Shown here: positions 36,201 to 43,797 of the stretch, piece after piece | Position numbering within the stretch: position 1 is the stretch's first letter | How the letters are laid out: the number at the start of each line of letters is the position of its first letter | Origin: Pseudomonas frederiksbergensis | GTDB taxonomy: Bacteria > Pseudomonadota > Gammaproteobacteria > Pseudomonadales > Pseudomonadaceae | Length of the DNA: 64,000 nucleotides | Direction: 5' to 3' | Assembly: GCF_900105495.1 (NCBI RefSeq) | Contig: NZ_FNTF01000002.1 | Location: 843,501 to 907,500, forward strand | The notes under the pieces: model-generated | The model's database searches: none | What the model was told of the DNA's origin: nothing | The model's input: only the letters and a program-made list of their open reading frames with translations | Position numbers and translations under genes: made by a program

Positions 36201-36710
36201 GTGGCGAAGCAAAGTTCTCAGAAATTCATCGCGCGCAACCGTGCGCCTCGAGTGCAGATCGAGTACGACGTCGAGCTTTACGGCGCCGAGAAAAAGGTCC
36301 AGTTGCCCTTCGTCATGGGCGTCATGGCGGACCTCGCCGGCAAGCCCGCCGAGCCTCTGGCACCCGTGGCCGATCGCAAGTTCCTCGAAGTGGATGTCGA
36401 CAACTTCGACTCGCGCCTCAAGGCCATGCAGCCACGCGTCGCGTTCCACGTGCCCAACGAGCTGACCGGCGAAGGCAACCTGAGCCTGGACATCACCTTT
36501 GAAAGCATGGACGACTTCAGCCCCGCCGCCGTGGCGCGCAAGGTCGACTCGCTGAACAAGCTGCTCGAAGCGCGCACCCAACTGGCCAACCTGCTGACCT
36601 ACATGGACGGCAAGACTGGCGCCGAAGAAATCATCATGAAGGCCATCAAGGATCCGGCGCTGCTCCAGGCACTTGCCAGTGCGCCGAAGCCAGCCGAGCC
36701 TCAGGCTTAA
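36201..36710 (+). CDS. tssB: T6SS contractile sheath small subunit TssB1 (VipA)
   Basis: A 169-residue protein starting at a GTG with GGAG seven bases upstream. SSQKFIARNRAPRVQIEYDV, FVMGVMADLAGKPAEPLAPV, VAFHVPNELTGEGNLSLDITF and MDDFSPAAVARKVDSLNKLL follow. These phrases match P. aeruginosa HsiB1 as I remember it almost word for word, which is the best single evidence that this is an H1-type cluster. TssB1 pairs with TssC1 in the sheath. It lies 80 bases after tssA and 9 before tssC. Confidence 0.95.
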   Translation: MAKQSSQKFIARNRAPRVQIEYDVELYGAEKKVQLPFVMGVMADLAGKPAEPLAPVADRKFLEVDVDNFDSRLKAMQPRVAFHVPNELTGEGNLSLDITFESMDDFSPAAVARKVDSLNKLLEARTQLANLLTYMDGKTGAEEIIMKAIKDPALLQALASAPKPAEPQA

Positions 36711-36719
36711 TCAGGACGA

Positions 36720-38219
36720 ATGATCATGACCGATTCAGTACGTGCAGACGCTCAGACACTGAGCACCACCGAAGAAGCCAGCGAGTTCGCCTCCCTGCTG
36801 CTGCAAGAATTCAAACCCAAGACCGACCGTGCCCGCGAAGCCGTCGAGACCGCCGTGCGCACCCTGGCCGAACAGGCCCTGGCACAGACCGACCTGGTGT
36901 CCAACGACGCGATCAAGTCGATCGAGTCGATCATCGCCGCCATCGACGCCAAGCTCACCGCTCAGGTCAATCAGGTCATTCACCACCCCGATTTCCAGCA
37001 ACTGGAAAGCGCCTGGCGTGGCCTGCACTACCTGGTCAACAACACCGAGAGCGACGAGCAACTGAAGATCCGCGTGCTCAACATCTCCAAGAATGATCTG
37101 CACAAGACCCTGAAGAAATTCAAGGGCACCGCGTGGGACCAGAGCCCGATCTTCAAGAAGATGTACGAGGAAGAATACGGCCAGTTCGGCGGCGAACCTT
37201 ACGGTTGCCTGGTGGGCGATTACTACTTCGACCAGTCGCCTCCAGACGTGGAACTGTTGGGCGAACTGTCGAAAGTCTGCGCCGCCATGCACGCCCCATT
37301 CATCGCCGCCGCCTCGCCGACCGTGATGGGCATGGGCTCGTGGCAGGAACTGTCGAACCCGCGCGATCTGACCAAAATCTTCACCACCCCGGAATACGCC
37401 GGCTGGCGCTCGCTGCGCGAATCGGAAGACTCGCGCTACATCGGCCTGACCATGCCGCGCTTCCTCGCGCGTCTGCCGTATGGCGCCAAGACCGATCCGG
37501 TGGAGGCCTTCGCCTTCGAAGAAAGCACCGACGGTGCCGACAGCTCCAAGTACACCTGGGCCAACGCCGCTTACGCGATGGCGGTGAACATCAACCGCTC
37601 GTTCAAACACTTCGGCTGGTGCTCGCGCATTCGTGGCGTGGAGTCTGGCGGTGAAGTGGAAAACCTTCCGGCGCACACCTTCCCGACTGACGATGGTGGC
37701 GTGGACATGAAATGCCCGACCGAAATCGCCATTTCGGACCGCCGTGAAGCGGAACTGGCGAAGAACGGTTTCATGCCGCTGCTGCACAAGAAAAACACCG
37801 ACTTCGCCGCGTTCATCGGCGCCCAGTCGTTGCAGAAACCGGCCGAGTACGACGACCCGGACGCCACCGCCAACGCCAACCTGGCTGCGCGCCTGCCGTA
37901 CCTGTTCGCCACCTGCCGTTTCGCCCATTACTTGAAGTGCATCGTGCGCGACAAGATCGGCTCCTTCAAAGAGAAGGACGAAATGCAGCGCTGGTTGCAG
38001 GACTGGATCCTCAACTACGTCGACGGTGATCCGGCGCACTCCACCGAAACCACCAAGGCCCAGCATCCATTGGCTGCGGCCGAAGTGATCGTCGAGGATG
38101 TGGAAGGCAACCCGGGGTACTACAACTCCAGGTTCTACCTGCGCCCGCACTATCAGCTCGAAGGCCTGACCGTGTCGCTGCGCCTGGTATCCAAGCTGCC
38201 TTCGGCCAAAGGCGCATAA
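36720..38219 (+). CDS. tssC: T6SS contractile sheath large subunit TssC1 (VipB)
   Basis: A 499-residue sheath subunit, with an alternative ATG two codons in (MTDSVRADAQ). It has the family blocks IIAAIDAKLTAQVNQVIHHPDFQ, LESAWRGLHYLVNNTESDEQL, YGQFGGEPYGCLVGDYYF, RESEDSRYIGLTMPRFLARLPY, FGWCSRIRGVESGGEVENLP and a C-terminal NPGYYNSRFYLRPHYQLEG. It forms the contractile sheath with TssB1. A 234-base gap with a REP pair separates it from hcp, so hcp may also have its own promoter. Confidence 0.95.
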   Translation: MIMTDSVRADAQTLSTTEEASEFASLLLQEFKPKTDRAREAVETAVRTLAEQALAQTDLVSNDAIKSIESIIAAIDAKLTAQVNQVIHHPDFQQLESAWRGLHYLVNNTESDEQLKIRVLNISKNDLHKTLKKFKGTAWDQSPIFKKMYEEEYGQFGGEPYGCLVGDYYFDQSPPDVELLGELSKVCAAMHAPFIAAASPTVMGMGSWQELSNPRDLTKIFTTPEYAGWRSLRESEDSRYIGLTMPRFLARLPYGAKTDPVEAFAFEESTDGADSSKYTWANAAYAMAVNINRSFKHFGWCSRIRGVESGGEVENLPAHTFPTDDGGVDMKCPTEIAISDRREAELAKNGFMPLLHKKNTDFAAFIGAQSLQKPAEYDDPDATANANLAARLPYLFATCRFAHYLKCIVRDKIGSFKEKDEMQRWLQDWILNYVDGDPAHSTETTKAQHPLAAAEVIVEDVEGNPGYYNSRFYLRPHYQLEGLTVSLRLVSKLPSAKGA

Positions 38220-38240
38220 AAGACTGCAGCGGCACGCTTG

Positions 38241-38329
38241 TGTGGGAGCCGGGCTTGCCCGCGATGGCATCAACGCGGTTCTGCTGAAAAACCGCAGTGC
38301 CTGCATCGCGGGCAAGCCCGGCTCCCACA
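38241..38329. repeat. REPIN-type inverted repeat pair between tssC1 and hcp1
   Basis: Two perfect 26-base inverted arms, TGTGGGAGCCGGGCTTGCCC... at 38241-38266 and its complement at 38304-38329. A smaller inner hairpin (GCGGTT/AACCGC) lies between them. This is the common Pseudomonas REP core in paired form. Confidence 0.9.
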
Positions 38330-38453
38330 GGTTCTGTGCCTTTACTGGCATTGGACCAGGCTCGAGAAAGCGTGATTCTGCAGTAGCTTTGAACAGATTT
38401 CGCAAGGTCGGCGTCAACCAAACAATGTGGTAGAGACCACACAGGGAGAAAAC

Positions 38454-38942
38454 ATGGCTGTTGATATTTTCATCAAGATCGGCGACATCAAGGGCGAGTC
38501 CATGGACAAGGCCCACAAGGACGAAATCGACGTCTTGAACTGGAGCTGGGGCATGGCTCAGTCCGGCAACATGCACGTGGGCAGCGGCGGCGGTGCCGGC
38601 AAGGTGAATATCCAGGACCTGTCGCTGACCAAATACGTCGACAAGGCCACGCCGAACCTGATGATGCACTGCGCCAGCGGCAAGCACATCGACAAGGTCA
38701 AGCTGACCGTGCGCAAGGCCGGCGGTGAAAGCCAGGTCGAGTACATGATCATCAACCTGGAAGAAGTGCTGATCACTTCCCTGAGCACCGGCGGCTCGGG
38801 CAGCGATGATCGCCTGACCGAAAACGTCACCCTGAACTTCGCCAAGGTGCTGGTGGACTATCAGCCACAAAAAGCCGACGGCACCAAGGACGGCGGGCCG
38901 GTCAAGTTCGGCTGGAACATCCGCCAGAACGTCAAGGTGTAA
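38454..38942 (+). CDS. hcp: T6SS tube protein Hcp1
   Basis: A 162-residue protein from the ATG at 38454, with GGGAG five bases upstream; the nine codons before it in the open frame are leader. The sequence MAVDIFIKIGDIKGESMDKA, EIDVLNWSWGMAQSGNMHVG, KYVDKATPNLMMHCASGKHI and the C-terminal VKFGWNIRQNVKV identify Hcp. Length equals P. aeruginosa Hcp1 as I recall it. Hexameric rings stack inside the sheath and are expelled, and they can chaperone small effectors such as the Tae4-type amidase encoded next. A strong terminator directly after the stop would raise hcp over downstream genes. Confidence 0.96.
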   Translation: MAVDIFIKIGDIKGESMDKAHKDEIDVLNWSWGMAQSGNMHVGSGGGAGKVNIQDLSLTKYVDKATPNLMMHCASGKHIDKVKLTVRKAGGESQVEYMIINLEEVLITSLSTGGSGSDDRLTENVTLNFAKVLVDYQPQKADGTKDGGPVKFGWNIRQNVKV

Positions 38943-38951
38943 TCGAAGAGG

Positions 38952-38980
38952 CCCCCGGCGTTATGCGCCGGGGGTGTTTT
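38952..38980 (+). terminator. Strong hairpin terminator after hcp1
   Basis: CCCCCGGCG (38952-38960) pairs perfectly with CGCCGGGGG (38966-38974) around a 5-base loop, followed by TGTTTT. Since the operon continues, it probably acts as a partial stop that keeps hcp mRNA in excess over tae4 and tssEFG-clpV. Confidence 0.85.
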
Positions 38981-39023
38981 GGTGCTTGCTCGAATCCAAT
39001 CCTTTCCCTGCGGTGTCTGAGTC

Positions 39024-39482
39024 ATGGCCAAGCCTTCGTTTATTAATTTGTGGAAAGCGTATTCCGATCTGCTGGTTACTCATCCTGACGCAAAGCCTTG
39101 CGACGGTCCGTGGGCAAACCAGTGCGCTATCCGTATGAGCATGACGCTCAATGCGGAGCTGACCATCAAGGTCAATAAATCTACCTATACCGAACCCAAA
39201 TGTGCGCATGAACATGCCAGGGGAGCCGAGTCGCTGGCGAACTGGTTATGGAAGCACCATCTGGGGCGGCCACTGATTCTCGGTGGAAGTGCCGAAGAAC
39301 GCCGCAAGTTGAAAGACAAGACCGGGCTCATCTTCTTCAAGGACTGTTTCCGGCAGCCTGGGGAAGCTGCAGAAAATCGCACGGGCGACCATATCGGCCT
39401 TTGGAATCGCGGTTTTACCATCGGCCGTTACAGTGACCTTACCTACCAATCCAGAGCCATCTGGTTCTGGGAGCTGACATGA
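39024..39482 (+). CDS. tae4: Tae4-family T6SS peptidoglycan amidase effector
   Basis: A 152-residue protein. The NlpC/P60-like Tae4 signature is clear: PSFINLWKAYSDL at the start, NQCAIRMS with the candidate nucleophile Cys34, and TGDHIGLWN with candidate His123. An aromatic end (AIWFWELT) follows. The wording parallels Tae4 proteins such as that of Salmonella (CPIRMS and GHVTLWN). Tae4 cleaves the D-Glu to mDAP bond in the periplasm of target cells. It has no signal peptide, as expected for T6SS delivery, and is probably carried in the Hcp1 lumen. The stop overlaps the next gene by four bases (ATGA), the typical coupling of effector and immunity gene. Confidence 0.88.
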   Translation: MAKPSFINLWKAYSDLLVTHPDAKPCDGPWANQCAIRMSMTLNAELTIKVNKSTYTEPKCAHEHARGAESLANWLWKHHLGRPLILGGSAEERRKLKDKTGLIFFKDCFRQPGEAAENRTGDHIGLWNRGFTIGRYSDLTYQSRAIWFWELT

Positions 39483-39919
39483 TCAAATCCAGCCGAAACC
39501 TGGCGGCCTTGTGCTGCGTGTTGCCGAGCCTGTGGGCGTGTGCCGGCCAGGAAACTACTCCAGCTTCCGAGGATCAAGTCGTCACCTTGGGCGGACAACG
39601 ATTGATGCTGGAGAACGATCAGAAGCAATGCGTGTTGCGTAAACCGGATCAGAGCGTGCTGCCCCTCGAAATGCCATGGCCTTGCCAATTTGCTGTCGAC
39701 CGACAGGGCAAACCTCACGTCGAATCCTTCAACAACGTACCGATCGTGATCGTGCTGCATGTGAACGTTGACCCAGCGAACAGTCGTGAATGCCGGTCCG
39801 AGTACCGCGCCATTCGTCAAATCAACGGCCAGCTCGAACCTTCGATCGTCGCACCCAGTGCCAGTTGCTTGCGCGGTGCAGGCGATCAGAAAGACTACAC
39901 AGCGCTTTTCACTTGGTAA
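39479..39919 (+). CDS. Candidate Tae4 immunity lipoprotein, copy 1
   Basis: A 146-residue exported protein with a signal peptide ending in a lipobox-like SLWAC (Cys20), so it is probably a lipoprotein in the periplasm. The mature part has QCVLRKPDQSVLPLEMPWPC, FAVDRQGKPHVESFNN and ECRSEYRAIRQINGQ, ending YTALFTW. Four cysteines are shared with the next protein. Position directly after tae4 with a four-base overlap, plus export to the periplasm, argue for immunity. It does not look like the helical Tai4 family I know, so it may be another immunity fold. Function is inference. Confidence 0.65.
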   Translation: MIKSSRNLAALCCVLPSLWACAGQETTPASEDQVVTLGGQRLMLENDQKQCVLRKPDQSVLPLEMPWPCQFAVDRQGKPHVESFNNVPIVIVLHVNVDPANSRECRSEYRAIRQINGQLEPSIVAPSASCLRGAGDQKDYTALFTW

Positions 39920-39986
39920 GCGACTTCACATGCAATCGCCCACGACTTTGCGTATCACTTATGACAGGTTGGCTTTGAGGCTTGAA

Positions 39987-40427
39987 ATGACTAAGCGAAC
40001 CCTGTTGATTCTGCTCTCTAGCGGCCTCCTGTTGAGCGCTAATGCCTGGGCCGAACAAAAGCAACTCGCGGCACCCAGCAACCAAGTCATTTTTGCCGGA
40101 CAAACACTGACCCTGGAAAACCACGATCAGCAATGCGCCTTGCGCAAACAGGACCAAATCCTCTTGAAACTAGACATGCCGTGGCCTTGTTTTCTGAGTG
40201 TCGACCGAAAAGGTCAGCCACGGGTCGAAATCTTCAACAACGCCCAAATCATTATCGTGGAGCACTCCACACCTGAACCCGCTCCGAGCCATGATTGTGA
40301 CGCTCGGTATCAGGCCATCCGCCAAATCAAAGGCCAGCCCATGGAAGTGTCGAAAGTCGCTCATAGTGCTGGCTGCATGACCGGCGTCATGGACCAGAAA
40401 AGTTTCGTGGCGCATTTCTCGTGGTAA
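39987..40427 (+). CDS. Candidate Tae4 immunity protein, periplasmic paralogue, copy 2
   Basis: Started at the ATG at 39987 ([22 protein letters not shown]), which gives a classic signal-peptidase-I leader and exactly 146 residues, the length of its paralogue. The longer frame back to 39768 lies in copy 1. The mature part repeats the copy 1 plan: [51 protein letters not shown] and a final FVAHFSW. The four cysteines and the MPWPC and FNN motifs are shared. One copy seems lipid-anchored, the other soluble. The stop lies inside the tssE start region. Confidence 0.65.
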   Translation: MTKRTLLILLSSGLLLSANAWAEQKQLAAPSNQVIFAGQTLTLENHDQQCALRKQDQILLKLDMPWPCFLSVDRKGQPRVEIFNNAQIIIVEHSTPEPAPSHDCDARYQAIRQIKGQPMEVSKVAHSAGCMTGVMDQKSFVAHFSW

Positions 40428-40933
40428 CCGAAATCGCCACCCGCGATCGTCTGCAACCGTCCCTGCTGGACCGGTTGACCGATGACGACCCGAGCAACCT
40501 CAAGGAAAGCGCCGACAAGCGCGTGCTCTCCCTGACTCAACTGAAAGCCTCGGTGCTGCGTGACCTGGCGTGGCTGCTCAACACCACTTCATTGCTCGGC
40601 GCCGATGCGACGTTGCACACCCCGGCCGGCACGTCGGTGATCAACTTCGGGCTGCCAGCCCTGGCCGGCAACAGTGCGTCGAATGTCGATATCGCGGCGC
40701 TTGAAGCGTTGATCCACCAGGCCATCGCCACGTTCGAGCCGCGGATTTTGCGTAACACCTTGCGCGTGCGGGCCCGGGCATCCGCCGAGATGAACCACAA
40801 CGCCCTGAGTTTCGAGATCGAAGGCGATCTCTGGGCCCAGCCAGTACCGTTGCGCCTGATGCTGCAAACCGACCTGGACCTGGAATCCGGCCATGTGCGC
40901 GTGATCAACGCCGATCAGCGGAGACGCTCATGA
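40421..40933 (+). CDS. tssE: T6SS baseplate protein TssE1 (gp25-like)
   Basis: A 170-residue protein starting at a GTG that overlaps the stop of the preceding gene by seven bases, so translation is likely coupled. The gp25-like pattern is there: [13 protein letters not shown] at the start, [15 protein letters not shown], a NFGLPALAG phrase, and [16 protein letters not shown], ending in paired strands. TssE1 starts sheath growth at the baseplate. In P. aeruginosa tagJ (hsiE1) precedes this gene; here the Tae4 module is in its place. Confidence 0.9.
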   Translation: MVTEIATRDRLQPSLLDRLTDDDPSNLKESADKRVLSLTQLKASVLRDLAWLLNTTSLLGADATLHTPAGTSVINFGLPALAGNSASNVDIAALEALIHQAIATFEPRILRNTLRVRARASAEMNHNALSFEIEGDLWAQPVPLRLMLQTDLDLESGHVRVINADQRRRS

Positions 40934-42789
40934 ACCCGCGCCTGCTGGAGCTGTACAACCAGGAATTGCACCACGTGCGCGAAAGCGCGGCGGAGTTCGC
41001 TCAGGAATACCCGAAGATCGCCAGTCGGCTGACGTTGTCCGGCATGGACTGCGCCGACCCGTACGTCGAGCGCTTGCTGGAAGGGTTTGCTTATCTGACG
41101 GCGCGGGTACAGCTCAAGCTCGATGCCGAATACCCGACCTTCACCCACAACCTGCTGGAAATCGCGTACCCCCATTACCTGGCGCCGACACCGTCGATGA
41201 CCGTGGTGCAATTGCAGGCCGACCCCGATGAAGGCTCGCTGAGCAGCGGCTTCCCGCTGCCCCGGGACACGGTCCTGCGCGCCGCCCTGGGCCGCGAAAG
41301 CCAAACCTGCTGCGAGTACCGCACCGCCCATGCGGTGACGTTGTGGCCGTTGCAGGTCAGCCAGGCCGAGTACTTCGGCAACCCGTCCGCCGTGCTCGGG
41401 CGCCTGGCCGCCAGCGAGCCCAAGGCTAAGGCCGGCCTGCGCCTGACCCTGCGCACCGGCGCCGAACTGCCGTTCAACAGTCTGGCCCTGGACAACCTGC
41501 CGTTGTACCTCAGTGGCGCAGACGAGCAGCCCTTCCGTCTCTATGAACAGTTGCTGGGCAATGCCTGTGCCGTGTTCGTCCGTCAGCCCGGCGCCGACTG
41601 GGTGGAACGCCTGCCGCAGGACGCACTGCGCTCCCAGGGATTCGACGATACCGACGCCGCGCTGCCGGTGGTGTCGCGAGCCTTCCAGGGCTATCGCCTG
41701 TTGCAGGAATACTTCGCCCTGCCCCAGCGCTTTCTGTTTGTCGATTTCACCCAGTTGAGCCGTGCAGTCAAGCGCTGCAATGGCCAGGAACTGGAATTGA
41801 TCGTGCTGTTCGACCGTCACGATCCGAGCCTGGAAGGCAGCGTCGGAGCCGCGCAGTTCCTGCCGTTCTGCACCCCGGCAATCAACTTGTTTCCCAAGCG
41901 CCTTGATCGCATCCACTTGTCGGAACGGGTCAATGAACACCATGTGATCGCCGACCGCACCCGGCCAATGGATTTCGAGATTCATTCCCTGACCACCCTC
42001 ACCGGCCACGGCACCGGGTCGGAGCAGCCTTTTTTGCCGTTCTATGCGGTACGCGATCCATCTCGCTACGGCCGCGACCAGGCCTGGTACACGGTGCGGC
42101 GCGAACCCCGCGTGCTGTCCAGCGGCCAGCGGCGCAACGGCCCGCGCTCGACGTACATCGGCAGCGAAACCTTCGTCAGCCTGGTGGACAGCCAGCAGGC
42201 GCCTTATCGCCACGACTTGCGCCAACTGGGTGTCACCGCGTTGTGCACCAACCGCGACCTGCCGCTGTTCATGAGTGTGGGCAACAGCAAGACCGACTTC
42301 ACCCTGGCCGACAGCGCACCTGTGGCGGCGGTGCGCTGCGTGGCAGGCCCGAGCCGTCCACGCGCCAGCCATGCCCATGACGCCAAGGCGTGGCGATTGA
42401 TCAGCCAGCTGTCGCTGAATTACCTGTCCCTGAGCGAACAAGGCGAAGGCGCCGCCGCCCTGCGCGAACTGCTGCGCCTGTACGGCGACAGCAACGACGC
42501 GGCGTTGCAATTGCAGATCGAAGGCCTGCGCGAAGTCAGCAGCAAGGCCTGCACCCGACGCCTGCCGATGCCCGGCCCGATCGTGTTTGGTCGTGGCCTG
42601 GAGATCACCCTGGAATTCGATGAAAACGCGTTTCGCGGCACTGGAGTCTTCTTGCTCGGTGCAGTGTTCGAGCGCTTCCTGGCACGCTACGTGTCGATCA
42701 ACAGTTTTACCGAGACGGTGATCCGTACCACCGAACGCGGCGAGATCATGCGATGGAAAGCCAAGCCAGGACGCCGTCCGACCCTGTGA
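40930..42789 (+). CDS. tssF: T6SS baseplate protein TssF1
   Basis: A 619-residue TssF starting [20 protein letters not shown], the conserved N-terminus. Further marks are [62 protein letters not shown], and [12 protein letters not shown] near the C-terminus. The start overlaps the tssE stop by four bases (ATGA), and its end overlaps tssG by 37 bases, the same overlap length as in the H2-type cluster. It is part of the baseplate wedge with TssG1, TssE1 and TssK. Confidence 0.95.
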   Translation: MNPRLLELYNQELHHVRESAAEFAQEYPKIASRLTLSGMDCADPYVERLLEGFAYLTARVQLKLDAEYPTFTHNLLEIAYPHYLAPTPSMTVVQLQADPDEGSLSSGFPLPRDTVLRAALGRESQTCCEYRTAHAVTLWPLQVSQAEYFGNPSAVLGRLAASEPKAKAGLRLTLRTGAELPFNSLALDNLPLYLSGADEQPFRLYEQLLGNACAVFVRQPGADWVERLPQDALRSQGFDDTDAALPVVSRAFQGYRLLQEYFALPQRFLFVDFTQLSRAVKRCNGQELELIVLFDRHDPSLEGSVGAAQFLPFCTPAINLFPKRLDRIHLSERVNEHHVIADRTRPMDFEIHSLTTLTGHGTGSEQPFLPFYAVRDPSRYGRDQAWYTVRREPRVLSSGQRRNGPRSTYIGSETFVSLVDSQQAPYRHDLRQLGVTALCTNRDLPLFMSVGNSKTDFTLADSAPVAAVRCVAGPSRPRASHAHDAKAWRLISQLSLNYLSLSEQGEGAAALRELLRLYGDSNDAALQLQIEGLREVSSKACTRRLPMPGPIVFGRGLEITLEFDENAFRGTGVFLLGAVFERFLARYVSINSFTETVIRTTERGEIMRWKAKPGRRPTL

Positions 42790-43793
42790 ATACTCTGGAC
42801 GCGATGCACCAAGAGCCCTGGGAATACGACTTCTTCCAGGCGTTGCGGCGCATCGAGTGCGAATCGCCTGAGCTACCGCGCCTGGGCCATTCGTTGCGCC
42901 TGGCCGATGATCCGCTGCGCCTTGGGCAACAGGCCGATTGCACCTTCGCCCCGGCGACCCTGGCGTCGGTCCAGCCGGGTGTCGATGGTGCGCCGGCGCG
43001 CCTGGAGCAGTTTTTTTTCGGCCTCGGCGGCCCCAACGGCCCGCTGCCGCTGCACCTCACCGAATATGTGCGCGAACGTCAGCGTAACAACGCCGACAGC
43101 ACCAGCAAACGCTTCCTGGATGTGTTCCATCACCGTCTGCTGAGTCTGTTTTACCGGGCCTGGGCCGAAGCGCGGCCGACGGTCAGCCACGATCGCCCGG
43201 ACGATGACTACTGGTCGGCACGCCTGGCAGCACTGAGCGGTCGGGGCATGCCGAGCCTGCTCAAACAAGGGCTGATCCCCGACACGGCGAAGTTGCATTA
43301 CAGCGGGCATCTGTCAGCACAAACCCGCTACCCGGACGGTTTGAAGGCCATTCTCAGCGAGTACTTCGGCCTGCCAGTGGCGATTGAAGAGTACGTCGGC
43401 CAATGGCTGGAACTGCCGGAACGCAGCCGCGTGGGCGTTAGCGCCCATCAATTGGGCATGGATTTTTGCCTGGGCCGTTACGTCTGGGATCGCCAGCACA
43501 AATTCCGCATTCGCCTGGGGCCACTCAAGCTCGATGACTACATGAGCATGTTGCCCGGCAGCCAACCCTTCAATGAGCTGGTGGCCTGGGTCGCCGAATA
43601 CCTGGGCCATGAACTGGACTGGGATCTGAACCTGATTCTGAAACAGCCCGAAGTACCGGCGCTGCAGCTCAATGGCCGCTTCCGCCTGGGGTTCAATACC
43701 TGGCTGGGCAAGCCCGAAAAAGATGCCAAGGACTTAATACTGGCCCGGCATTACGCCGAGCAGGCCAACACCTCACAAACCTCAAGGAGCTAA
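42753..43793 (+). CDS. tssG: T6SS baseplate protein TssG1
   Basis: A 346-residue TssG. Family blocks: PWEYDFFQALRRIECE, LEQFFFGLGGPNGPLPLHLTEY, FLDVFHHRLLSLFYRAWAEARP, and QHKFRIRLGPLKLDDYMSMLPG near residue 240. Two TssF monomers and one TssG form the baseplate heterotrimer. The ATG at 42753 overlaps tssF; an in-frame ATG at MHQEPWEYDFF is the other possible start. It ends four bases before clpV. Confidence 0.94.
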   Translation: MESQARTPSDPVNTLDAMHQEPWEYDFFQALRRIECESPELPRLGHSLRLADDPLRLGQQADCTFAPATLASVQPGVDGAPARLEQFFFGLGGPNGPLPLHLTEYVRERQRNNADSTSKRFLDVFHHRLLSLFYRAWAEARPTVSHDRPDDDYWSARLAALSGRGMPSLLKQGLIPDTAKLHYSGHLSAQTRYPDGLKAILSEYFGLPVAIEEYVGQWLELPERSRVGVSAHQLGMDFCLGRYVWDRQHKFRIRLGPLKLDDYMSMLPGSQPFNELVAWVAEYLGHELDWDLNLILKQPEVPALQLNGRFRLGFNTWLGKPEKDAKDLILARHYAEQANTSQTSRS

Positions 43794-43797
43794 GAGC

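Noticed and set aside
38241..38329. Possible CRISPR or phage attachment site because of long perfect arms
   Set aside because: Only one inverted pair, no direct repeats with spacers, no cas or integrase genes; it fits the common REPIN pattern seen again at 46498.
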